The position numbers and the translations under genes are program-made. Below are positions 1-5,698 of a stretch of DNA of 11,439 nt, in pieces. Source of the DNA: Actinomycetota bacterium (GTDB lineage Bacteria > Actinomycetota > Acidimicrobiia > IMCC26256 > PALSA-610); contig JAUZEM010000261.1 of assembly GCA_030839005.1 (NCBI GenBank), positions 1-11,439 of the forward strand, read 5' to 3'. The notes under the pieces are model-generated. The model did no database searches. It saw only the letters and a list, made by a program, of their open reading frames with translations, and had not been told where the DNA came from. How positions within the stretch are numbered: position 1 is the stretch's first letter; each line of letters opens with the position of its first letter.

Positions 1-192
1 CTGGTCGCGTTCGCGCTCACCCGTACGCCGGGCGGTCTGTTCAACTTCCGGGAACGAGGTCTCGAGCCATCGCCTCAGGCGCTGATCGCGCTGGTAGCCG
101 AGCTCGGCGTGCTCGCGTTGGTCGGGACCTGGCTGGTGGCCGAGCACGTGGCACCGCGTCCGGTTCGAACGGTTCCGGTCGCGCGGGTGTAA
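1..192 (+). CDS. C-terminal end of an unidentified membrane protein (5' end outside window)
   Basis: Reading frame 1 is open from the first base to a TAA at 190-192, giving the last 63 residues of a protein. The fragment has a hydrophobic start (LVAFAL), a short polar loop (TPGGLFNFRERGLEPSP) and a clear membrane helix at about fragment residues 27-47 (ALIALVAELGVLALVGTWLV). It ends in a short, proline- and arginine-rich tail. This looks like the last membrane segments of an integral membrane protein, but I do not recognise the family. Only 27 bp separate it from the sigma factor gene on the same strand, so the two could be co-transcribed. Codon use (GC-rich third positions) matches the neighbours and supports real coding. 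Confidence 0.6.
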   Translation: MVAFALTRTPGGLFNFRERGLEPSPQALIALVAELGVLALVGTWLVAEHVAPRPVRTVPVARV

Positions 193-219
193 CCCCGCGG
201 CCTATCTCCGGAGTGATGG

Positions 220-879
220 ATGTCGAACATGCTCGGTACCCGTCGGCTGCTCCCCCCGGCCGACGGACCGTCGTCAGCGGGACCGCGCGCGTCGATGGGT
301 GATTTCCCGCCCCACCCGCCCGCCGCGGTCCCCGACGACGGCGCCGCGGACCACCGCAGTACCGTTTCGCACCTGCACAGCGTCGGACCCGATGCCTATC
401 CGAACTGGGACGCCATCTATCTCGACAACGTCGAGCGCCTGTACCGGCTGATGTACGCGCGAGTCGGGAACCGCGCCGATGCCGAGGACCTCACTGCAGA
501 GGTGTTCCAGACCGCGCTGAAGCCGCTCCGGGCCTCGGCGTCGGTGGGCGAGGTCCGTGCGTACCTGCTGGCGATTGCGCGTACCGTCCTGGCGTCGCAC
601 TGGCGCCGCCACTACGGCACCGAGATCACGACCATCGACGCCGGCGCCGACCGGGCCGCGCTCGACGAGCCACTCACCGAGTCGGACGCGCCGCGCCGGG
701 TCCGAGAGCTCCTTGCCGAATTGCCCGATCGCTACGCACGTATCCTCCAGCTGCGCTTTCTCGAATCGTGCACTCTCCGAGAGGCGGCTCACGCGATGAA
801 CATCAGCGTTGGGAACGCAAAGGTGTTGCAACACCGTGCGCTGCGCCGCGCCGCGCAGGTCACAGGAGAGAGTGGATGA
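220..879 (+). CDS. ECF-type RNA polymerase sigma factor (sigma-70 family)
   Basis: This 219-residue protein should direct RNA polymerase to a set of alternative promoters. Sigma region 2 spans about residues 62-131, with the typical acidic DAEDLTAEVF stretch (about 88-97) and an ARTVLASHWRR end. Region 4 spans about 160-212 (LLAELPDRYARILQLRFLE, then a helix-turn-helix over LREAAHAMNISVGNAKVLQHRALRR). There is no region 1 or 3, which defines the ECF class. The first 60 residues are a proline/alanine-rich, probably disordered extension unusual for ECF factors. The ATG at 220 has a good ribosome binding site (GGAG at 210-213, 6 nt spacer); an internal ATG at 295 is an alternative start that would drop the tail. 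Its stop overlaps the start of the Rieske gene (ATGA, 876-879), implying coupled translation and a functional link. Confidence 0.9.
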   Translation: MSNMLGTRRLLPPADGPSSAGPRASMGDFPPHPPAAVPDDGAADHRSTVSHLHSVGPDAYPNWDAIYLDNVERLYRLMYARVGNRADAEDLTAEVFQTALKPLRASASVGEVRAYLLAIARTVLASHWRRHYGTEITTIDAGADRAALDEPLTESDAPRRVRELLAELPDRYARILQLRFLESCTLREAAHAMNISVGNAKVLQHRALRRAAQVTGESG

Positions 880-1565
880 ACGCGCGTCGCCTCGCGGACT
901 TTGTCGAGTCACTTCGGCGCAACCGCCGGCCGAAGCCGTTCACGCCCGACGCCGACGACGTCGACGCGATGCGTGCCGCGATCGAGCTGAACAACGCACA
1001 ACCGGGCGCGGCGCTGCCTCGCGCCGAGTTCGTCGGCGATCTCCACAGTCGCCTCGCCGACCAGCTCGACGAGACCGCCGTCACCGGGGAACTCGCCCGG
1101 GCTCGGCTCAGCCGCCGACGCGTCCTCGGCGGCATCGGCGCGGTGGCCGCCGCGGCTGTGGCGGGCGGCGTTGTCGACCGTGAGCTCCTCGACTCCGGTT
1201 CCTCACCGTCCGTCCCCAGAGCACAGCAGCTCGTTCCCGACGAGGGCACTTGGCGTCCGGTCCTCGCCGCCGCCAATCTCGGTGACGGTCAAGTCGCGCG
1301 CTTCTCGACCGCGTCGACAGTTGGCTTCGTCGTCAACGACAACGGCGATCTCTCCGCGATCTCCGGAGTCTGCACGCACCAAGGTTGTCTGCTCCGTCAC
1401 AACGAGGCTGCGGGACGCCTCGACTGCCCTTGCCATCGCGCGTCCTTCTCCTTGCAAGGTGATGTCCTCCGCCAACAGTTCCGCCAGCCGCTCGCGCCAC
1501 TTCCGCACATTCAGGTCCGGGAGAACAACGGCCAGATCGAGATCAACGACGCCCGTCCGGTCTGA
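876..1565 (+). CDS. Membrane-anchored Rieske [2Fe-2S] protein with cytoplasmic N-terminal domain
   Basis: The protein has 229 residues starting at the ATG that overlaps the sigma factor stop, with AGGAGAG (863-869) as ribosome binding site. Order of parts: a charged, probably cytoplasmic N-terminal domain (1-78), a twin-arginine-like SRRRVLGG (79-86) running into an alanine/glycine-rich membrane segment (about 84-100), then a Rieske domain (about 125-225). The cluster motifs are complete: CTHQGC (C166, H168, C171) and CPCH (C184, C186, H187). In the family, C166/H168/C184/H187 hold the 2Fe-2S centre and C171/C186 form the disulfide of bc1-type Rieske proteins. A TAT signal normally sits at the extreme N-terminus; about 80 residues ahead of it is odd and gives anti-sigma-like topology (inside domain, one span, outside sensor). 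No zinc-type anti-sigma motif (HxxxCxxC) is present. Coupling to the sigma gene supports an anti-sigma or redox-sensor role, but that is inference; a plain electron carrier is the alternative. Confidence 0.85.
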   Translation: MNARRLADFVESLRRNRRPKPFTPDADDVDAMRAAIELNNAQPGAALPRAEFVGDLHSRLADQLDETAVTGELARARLSRRRVLGGIGAVAAAAVAGGVVDRELLDSGSSPSVPRAQQLVPDEGTWRPVLAAANLGDGQVARFSTASTVGFVVNDNGDLSAISGVCTHQGCLLRHNEAAGRLDCPCHRASFSLQGDVLRQQFRQPLAPLPHIQVRENNGQIEINDARPV

Positions 1566-1592
1566 GCGCGAACAAGAATTGGCACCCCGACG

Positions 1593-1630
1593 CGACGATG
1601 CCTCCCGGCGGGTGGTGGGAGGCATCGTCG
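1593..1630 (+). terminator. Strong hairpin after the sigma/Rieske operon
   Basis: A perfect 14-bp inverted repeat (CGACGATGCCTCCC at 1593-1606, its complement at 1617-1630) flanks a 10-nt loop, 28 bp after the Rieske stop codon. The position and stability fit a transcription terminator for the sigma/Rieske pair. There is no run of T after the stem (AAGGCGG follows), so it is a U-tract-less hairpin, common in GC-rich actinobacteria, or an mRNA-stabilising structure. Confidence 0.6.
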
Positions 1631-1754
1631 AAGGCGGACCTCACCCACTGGGAAGGCGAAGTGGTCCCGCGAGCGCGCATTTGAGCGGGGTTCATCTCAA
1701 AGGGCAAACCAAGTCGCGTTGGTATTTCCTCAACGCGATTAGCGCATAGTTGCC

Positions 1755-1784
1755 TTGACAGATATATAACCAAAGAGGGATATT
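1755..1784 (+). promoter_or_regulatory. Promoter of the ArsR/SRPBCC pair, in an AT-rich island
   Basis: A consensus -35 TTGACA (1755-1760) is followed after 18 bp by GATATT (1779-1784), a 4/6 match to TATAAT; TATTAG (1781-1786) is a poorer alternative with a 20-bp spacer. The surrounding stretch (1745-1786) is strikingly AT-rich for this genome. An imperfect dyad, ATANCC / GGNTAT (1766-1771 and 1778-1783), lies between and over the elements and could be the site where the ArsR product represses its own promoter. Transcription from GATATT would begin about 7 nt downstream, at or next to the GTG start (1791), suggesting a leaderless mRNA. Confidence 0.5.
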
Positions 1785-1790
1785 AGGGCG

Positions 1791-2108
1791 GTGCCGACCC
1801 TCACCGCCCTCCAGGTCTTGGGCGAGCCCAGCCGGCAGGCCATCTTGGACCTGCTCCGAGGCGGAGAACGACCGGTCGGGGAGTTGGTCGACCACCTTCG
1901 TCTGAGCCAGCCCGCCGTGTCGAAGCACCTGCGCGTGCTCAAGGAGGCGGGACTGGTGGAGGCCCGCGCCGACGCCCAACGCCGCCTCTACCGCATCCGG
2001 CCGGAGCCGTTGGCCGAGCTCGATGACTGGCTGGCGTCCTACCGCCAACTGTGGACGAAGCATCTCGATCGGCTCGAGGACCACCTCGACCGAAGGAGGC
2101 GGACATGA
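1791..2108 (+). CDS. ArsR-family winged-helix transcriptional repressor
   Basis: The 105-residue protein begins with GTG and has the compact ArsR fold: an N-terminal helix with LGEPSRQAILDLL (10-22), the recognition helix-turn-helix (about 28-56, with LSQPAVSKHLRVLKEAGLV) and a wing (57-70, ARADAQRRLYRI), then a C-terminal helix (73-98). It has no cysteine at all, so it is not a thiolate metal sensor such as ArsR or SmtB. It resembles the SdpR-like branch that often pairs with SRPBCC/AHSA1 genes. Its stop overlaps the next start (ATGA, 2105-2108), so the two proteins are made together. No clear ribosome binding site lies at the usual distance from the GTG, consistent with leaderless translation from the promoter just upstream. 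It probably represses its own two-gene operon; the inducer is unknown. Confidence 0.9.
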   Translation: MPTLTALQVLGEPSRQAILDLLRGGERPVGELVDHLRLSQPAVSKHLRVLKEAGLVEARADAQRRLYRIRPEPLAELDDWLASYRQLWTKHLDRLEDHLDRRRRT

Positions 2109-2617
2109 ACGACGGAACGCTTCTCACCGACGGGTCCCGGCCGGCCGTGCGGCTCGAGCGCCATCTCGAAGACCCGCCGTCGGTCGTGTGGCGCGCCCTC
2201 ACCGATCGCGAGCAGCTTCGGTCCTGGTTCCCGTGCGACGTGGTCGTCGCGGACGGACGATGGGACGTCGGGGCCACGATCACTTTCCAGTTCCCGCCTG
2301 AGGTAATCGACATGACGCTCACGGGCCGCGTTCTCGCCGTCGACGAGCCGAACGTTCTCGCGTACAGCTGGGGCGAGGAGATCTTGCGCTTCGAGCTGTC
2401 TGCGGAAGGTGGCGGGACGCGCTTGGTCCTCGTCGACGAGCTACCCGCGGGCATCGCGGCCCGAAATGCCGCGGGCTGGGAAGTGTGCCTCGACCGCCTG
2501 GCCGGACTCGATCCGGCGCCGGACGCGTGGCGACCGCGCTTCGAGGCCTACGCCGCCGCGTTCGAGCCGACCCTTGGTCGCCAGGAGGGCCCGCCGGACG
2601 GCTACCAGGGCGACTGA
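2105..2617 (+). CDS. SRPBCC (AHSA1/START-like) domain protein
   Basis: The 170-residue protein has the hallmarks of the AHSA1 branch of the SRPBCC fold, a helix-grip fold with a large hydrophobic pocket. These are RLERHLEDPPSVVWRALTD followed by LRSWF near the N-terminus (about 16-42), beta strands with paired charged and hydrophobic residues (about 56-110), and the long C-terminal helix with AAGWEVCLDRL (122-132). In bacteria such proteins are small-ligand binding or stress proteins; the ligand cannot be told from sequence. The start at 2105 is set by an excellent ribosome binding site (AAGGAGG, 2092-2098) and by ATGA overlap with the ArsR gene, so the regulator likely controls it. The TGA (2615-2617) directly abuts the stop of the opposing aldo/keto reductase gene. 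Confidence 0.85.
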   Translation: MNDGTLLTDGSRPAVRLERHLEDPPSVVWRALTDREQLRSWFPCDVVVADGRWDVGATITFQFPPEVIDMTLTGRVLAVDEPNVLAYSWGEEILRFELSAEGGGTRLVLVDELPAGIAARNAAGWEVCLDRLAGLDPAPDAWRPRFEAYAAAFEPTLGRQEGPPDGYQGD

Positions 2618-2624
2618 TCAGTCG
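2611..2624. repeat. Perfect 14-bp palindrome spanning two convergent stop codons
   Basis: CGACTGATCAGTCG is identical to its reverse complement. The TGA of the SRPBCC gene (2615-2617) and that of the leftward aldo/keto reductase (complement of 2618-2620) form its centre, so there is no intergenic base between the two genes. As a hairpin it would be a 5-bp stem with a GATC loop, too weak to be a confident terminator on its own. Confidence 0.7.
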
Positions 2625-3490
2625 TCAGCGCGCGGGTCCCGGGTGATCGCGGCGACTTCTTGCGGGCTCAACTCGACGCCGGCTGCGGCGACGTTGCTCT
2701 CGAGGTGTGAGACAGATCCTGTACCCGGGATCGGAAGTATGGCGGGCGAACGCGCGAGTAACCATGCGAGCGCGACTTGCCTCGGTGTCGCGTCGTGGCG
2801 CTTCGCGATTCGTTGAACTGCTTCGTTGTCCGCGAGGTCGAGCATCGGCGCCCACGGCAAGAAGACCAGGTCTTCTTGCTCGCACAGATCGACGATCGAA
2901 TCGGATGCCTGGTCGGTTGCGTTGTAACGGTTCTGTACGGAGACGATCGCCGCGAGCTCTTGCGCGGCGCGCAGCTGAGGCTCGGTGACGTTGCAAACAC
3001 CGATGTGGCGAATCTTCCCCTGATCCTTGAGCAGGACGAGCGCGCCGATCGACTCGGCGAGGGGCACGCTCGGGTCCGGCCGGTGGAACTGGTACAGCGG
3101 GATCTGGTCCAGCTGTAAACGGCGCAGGCTTCCCTCGCATGCCGCGATGAGATGCTCGGGCCGGCCGTTCGCCGTCCACCGTCCCCGGCCCGGTCGCTCG
3201 AGGCCGCCCTTGGTCGCGATGACCAGATCTTCCGGATACGGGTGCAGCGCCTCGGCGATCAGTGTTTCGCTGACATGCGGACCGTACGAATCGGCGGTAT
3301 CGATGAAGTTCACGCCGAGCTCGACCGCTCGCCGCAAGACGGCCTTGGCGGCGTTGCGATCGGGTGGCTCGCCCCATATCCCGTCGCCAGTGATGCGCAT
3401 CGCGCCGTACCCGAGACGATGCACCGTGAGATCACCGCCGACACCGATGGTCCCCGCCGCGGCCAGCGTGGTTGAGGTCATTTCAGCCAT
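2618..3490 (-). CDS. Aldo/keto reductase (NADPH-dependent)
   Basis: This 290-residue (beta/alpha)8-barrel enzyme should reduce aldehydes or ketones with NAD(P)H in the cytosol. The complete AKR catalytic tetrad is visible: D64 and Y69 in NFIDTADSYG, K94 in IATKGG and H136 in YQFHRPD. Further family marks are RLGYGAMRITG near the N-terminus, GKIRHIGVCN (about 158-167), SVQNRYN (about 184-190) and the C-terminal cofactor loop IPIPGTGS (about 253-259, ending before HLESN). The ATG at 3490 is preferred because AGGAG (complement of 3497-3501) lies 6 nt upstream; a GTG at 3493 is too close. It follows osmC on the same strand by about 52 bp, so a shared transcript is likely. The combination suggests removal of reactive carbonyls alongside peroxides. 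The substrate is not predictable. Confidence 0.92.
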   Translation of the reverse strand: MAEMTSTTLAAAGTIGVGGDLTVHRLGYGAMRITGDGIWGEPPDRNAAKAVLRRAVELGVNFIDTADSYGPHVSETLIAEALHPYPEDLVIATKGGLERPGRGRWTANGRPEHLIAACEGSLRRLQLDQIPLYQFHRPDPSVPLAESIGALVLLKDQGKIRHIGVCNVTEPQLRAAQELAAIVSVQNRYNATDQASDSIVDLCEQEDLVFLPWAPMLDLADNEAVQRIAKRHDATPRQVALAWLLARSPAILPIPGTGSVSHLESNVAAAGVELSPQEVAAITRDPRADD

Positions 3491-3542
3491 CACGATCTCC
3501 TCTCGTCGTGCCGCTCGTCGTGCCGCGCCGGGCTGCGGCAGA

Positions 3543-3968
3543 TCATTCGGCCAGCGAAGCCTCGAGGGTGATCTCGGGCACGCTCGCCAATGCTCTGCTC
3601 ACCGGGCACCCGGCCTTCGCCGCCTGGGCGTGCTCGACGAACGCGGCCTCGTCGAGTCCCGGCACTCGCCCGACGGTGACCAGCGCGATCTTGGTGATCG
3701 TCGGTTGTTCGTCGACGCGTCGCAGGGTGACCGTGGCGTCCGTGTGCACCGAGTCGGGCGGGTTGCCGGCTTTCGCAAGGAGGCCGGAAAGCGCCATCGA
3801 GAAGCATGCTGCGTGCGCGGCCGCGATCAACTGCTCGGGATTGGAACCCGGTCCGTCTTCGAAGCGTGACTTGTACGTATAACCGCCGCTGATGGTGTCA
3901 CCGGCAGTGAATGTGCCGGTACCGCTTGGCACATCACCTCTCCACTCCGCGCTCCCTCTCGCCGGCAT
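3543..3968 (-). CDS. osmC: OsmC-family peroxidase (organic hydroperoxide detoxification)
   Basis: The 141-residue protein matches the OsmC branch of the Ohr/OsmC family along its full length. OsmC reduces organic hydroperoxides by a cysteine pair. Both catalytic cysteines are present: C55 in the family motif NPEQLIAAAHAACFSMALS and C121 in KAGCPVSRAL, with conserved E45 in the first motif. Their spacing equals that of E. coli OsmC (C59/C125). The N-terminal AEWRGDVPSGTGTF and the SRFEDGPGSNPE segment are also typical. The ATG at 3968 has a strong ribosome binding site (GAGGAGG on the minus strand, about 5 nt upstream). The gene lies between the HxlR regulator (114 bp upstream, same strand) and the aldo/keto reductase (about 52 bp downstream), a plausible oxidative/electrophile stress unit. 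Confidence 0.93.
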   Translation of the reverse strand: MPARGSAEWRGDVPSGTGTFTAGDTISGGYTYKSRFEDGPGSNPEQLIAAAHAACFSMALSGLLAKAGNPPDSVHTDATVTLRRVDEQPTITKIALVTVGRVPGLDEAAFVEHAQAAKAGCPVSRALASVPEITLEASLAE

Positions 3969-4022
3969 CGTGCCTCCTCACCTTTCGTCCGACTCCGTAC
4001 TTCGGCTCGCTGGATCTCGTTA

Positions 4023-4042
4023 CGTTGTTTCGCAAGGCAACG
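4023..4042 (-). promoter_or_regulatory. Possible operator dyad upstream of osmC
   Basis: In the 114-bp gap between HxlR and osmC, an imperfect 20-bp dyad has perfect outer arms CGTTG (4023-4027) and CAACG (4038-4042); 14 of 20 positions are symmetric. It lies about 55 bp upstream of the osmC start, where a regulator could act. Its sequence is unlike the dyads in the HxlR/flavoprotein divergent region, so a shared regulator is not shown. No convincing -35/-10 pair is visible here. Confidence 0.25.
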
Positions 4043-4082
4043 CAGCGCGCGTTCGCCGCATTCCGAACGATCCGACGCGCGT

Positions 4083-4508
4083 TCAGCTGACGGCGCGCGC
4101 TGCGTGTTCGTCCGCTGTATCGCGTGCATCGTATGCAGCACGCGCCGCGATGATCTCGTTGCCGTGCTTGCCGGCCCACGCGACGAGCTCCTGGATCGTG
4201 TCGAGCAGGGTCGAGCCGAGCTGGGTGAGCTCGTAGTCGACTCGGGGCGGGACGACCGGGAACACGGTCCTGGTTACGAGTCCTTCGCGTTCGAGTTGGC
4301 GCAGCGTCAGTGTGAGCATGCGCTGGCTGATCCCGTCGATCTCGCGGCGCAACTCACCGAACCTGCGTACGCCGTCCGCGAGCACGCAGATGATGAGCAG
4401 CGACCACTTGTCGGCGATCCGGTCGAGGATCGTGCGCACTTCGCACTCGGGATCGTCGGGGGCGGTATGGCGCGTGTGCCTCGGTGACTTCGAAGTGCCG
4501 TCTTTCAT
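4083..4508 (-). CDS. HxlR-family winged-helix transcriptional regulator
   Basis: The 141-residue protein shows the HxlR layout: an N-terminal cysteine just before the first helix (C22 in DPECEVRTILDRIADKW), the core winged helix (about 34-96, with WSLLIICVLADGVRRFGELRREIDGISQRMLTLTLRQLEREGLV) and the wing containing PPRVDYELTQLG. The C-terminal helix (about 99-125) would form the dimer. In redox-sensing members (YodB, HypR, QorR), a cysteine at this N-terminal position reacts with quinones, diamide or peroxides; that makes this a candidate thiol switch. C41 is a second cysteine. The gene is divergent from an FAD oxidoreductase of the quinone-reductase type and upstream of osmC, the kind of target such regulators control. 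The ribosome binding site is GAGG close to the start (4508). The inducer is inferred, not shown. Confidence 0.92.
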   Translation of the reverse strand: MKDGTSKSPRHTRHTAPDDPECEVRTILDRIADKWSLLIICVLADGVRRFGELRREIDGISQRMLTLTLRQLEREGLVTRTVFPVVPPRVDYELTQLGSTLLDTIQELVAWAGKHGNEIIAARAAYDARDTADEHAARAVS

Positions 4509-4522
4509 TGCCCCTCATGGTG

Positions 4523-4556
4523 CCCCATCATGGGGTCAGTTACAAGAGAGAACTGA
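4523..4556. promoter_or_regulatory. Two adjacent dyads in the HxlR / flavoprotein divergent region
   Basis: The roughly 57 bp between the divergent starts holds CCCCAT-C-ATGGGG (4523-4535), a perfect odd-centred palindrome. TCAGTT-N9-AACTGA (4536-4556), a 6-bp inverted repeat, follows immediately. The first also forms a direct repeat with 4511-4520 (CCCCTCATGG versus CCCCATCATGG). Tandem dyads in a short divergent region next to a regulator gene are the expected picture of an autoregulatory HxlR operator. The assignment is inferred from position and symmetry only. Confidence 0.5.
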
Positions 4557-4565
4557 GGGATGAAC

Positions 4566-5693
4566 ATGAACCAGGACCAGCAGCAGCCGACCGTCGTCGT
4601 GGTCGGCGGCGGCTACGGCGGTGTCGGCGTCGCCAAGGCGCTCGATGGCGACGTCGAGGTCGTGTTGGTCGAGCCCAAGGACGCGTTCGTGCACAACATC
4701 GGAGCGCTGCGGGCGCTCGTCGAGCCCGCGTTCCTCCCCAAGATCTTCTTTTCGTACGACCAGCTCCTCGCCCGTGGGCGCGTCGTCCGCGATCGCGCGG
4801 TGGAGGTCAGCGCCGATCGCGTTGTGCTGGCATCGGGCGAGGCGATCGCCGCCGACTATGTCGTGCTCGCGACCGGATCGACGTACCCGTTTCCCGCCAA
4901 GAGCGATGCGCACGACGCGGCGGACGCGATCGACAACTATCGGGCTGCGTACACCGAGCTGACGGAAGCGGACCGTGTCCTGCTCGTCGGCGCGGGTCCG
5001 GTCGGGATCGAGCTCGCGGGCGAGATCACGTCGAAGTGGCCGGACAAGCACATCACGATCCTCGACCTCGCCGGCGATGTGCTCGGCGACCGATTCCGTC
5101 CCGAGTTGCGCGCCGAGCTTCGCAAGCAACTCGTCGATCTCGGTGTTGAGCTCGTGCTCGGCGAAGGACTCCGCGAATTTCCGCCGACTGCAGCGAACGA
5201 GCTCGCGACGTTCACGGTGACGACGAACTCCGGCCGGCAGATCACCGCGGACATCTGGTTCCAGTGCTTCGGCGTCAGCCCGGTGAGCGACTACTTGCGC
5301 GACGACCTCGCCGCCGCGCGGCGCCCCGACGGATTCGTGACGGTCGGGCCCGCGCTGCAGGTCGCAGGACGCGAGAACGTATTCGCGATCGGCGACGTCT
5401 CCACTGCCGACGCGAAGATGGCCGGCATGGCCGGCATGCAGGCCCAGCTCGTCGCCGCGAACATCATCAAGCTGGTCAACGGCGACCACGATCTCGACGC
5501 GTACGTGCCGTACGGGCCCGCGATCGTCGTGCCGATCGGACCCGAAGGCGGAAGTGGCCAACTCCCGGGCCAAGACGACATTGTTTCCCGTGAGACGGTC
5601 GCAACACTCAAAGGCCGTGACCTGATGACCGACCGCTTCGCCGAGACCTTCGGCCTCGCGACCGCCGCCGCCGACGCAGCAACGGGGGGCTGA
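4566..5693 (+). CDS. FAD-dependent pyridine nucleotide oxidoreductase (NDH-2/FSP1-AIFM2-like)
   Basis: The 375-residue flavoprotein probably passes electrons from NAD(P)H to a quinone or similar acceptor. The FAD-binding Rossmann motif is at 11-19 (VVVGGGYGG). The NAD(P)H-binding motif is VGAGPVGIELAGE (141-153). LATGSTYPFP (101-110) and FAIGDVST (273-280) complete the two-dinucleotide-fold signature. There is no CxxxxC redox disulfide, excluding thioredoxin-reductase or lipoamide-type enzymes. The length and the early F-x-H-N-I segment (F41-I45) resemble the AMID/FSP1 group. There is no C-terminal membrane anchor. The ATG at 4566 is chosen because GAGGG (4555-4559) sits 6 nt upstream; the ATG at 4560 directly abuts it. 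It heads a five-gene run and is divergent from HxlR, which may control it. The protein ends in Gly-Gly, notable because a UBP-type zinc finger is encoded downstream. Confidence 0.88.
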   Translation: MNQDQQQPTVVVVGGGYGGVGVAKALDGDVEVVLVEPKDAFVHNIGALRALVEPAFLPKIFFSYDQLLARGRVVRDRAVEVSADRVVLASGEAIAADYVVLATGSTYPFPAKSDAHDAADAIDNYRAAYTELTEADRVLLVGAGPVGIELAGEITSKWPDKHITILDLAGDVLGDRFRPELRAELRKQLVDLGVELVLGEGLREFPPTAANELATFTVTTNSGRQITADIWFQCFGVSPVSDYLRDDLAAARRPDGFVTVGPALQVAGRENVFAIGDVSTADAKMAGMAGMQAQLVAANIIKLVNGDHDLDAYVPYGPAIVVPIGPEGGSGQLPGQDDIVSRETVATLKGRDLMTDRFAETFGLATAAADAATGG

Positions 5694-5698
5694 TTCCG

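Noticed and set aside
768..875. A longer N-terminus for the Rieske protein starting within the sigma factor gene
   Set aside because: It would overlap the conserved sigma region 4 by more than 100 bp. The ATG at 876 has a good ribosome binding site and the usual ATGA coupling.
4536..5573. A 345-codon minus-strand open frame opposite the FAD oxidoreductase
   Set aside because: It is antisense to a gene with complete FAD and NAD(P) motifs and has no similarity to anything I recognise.
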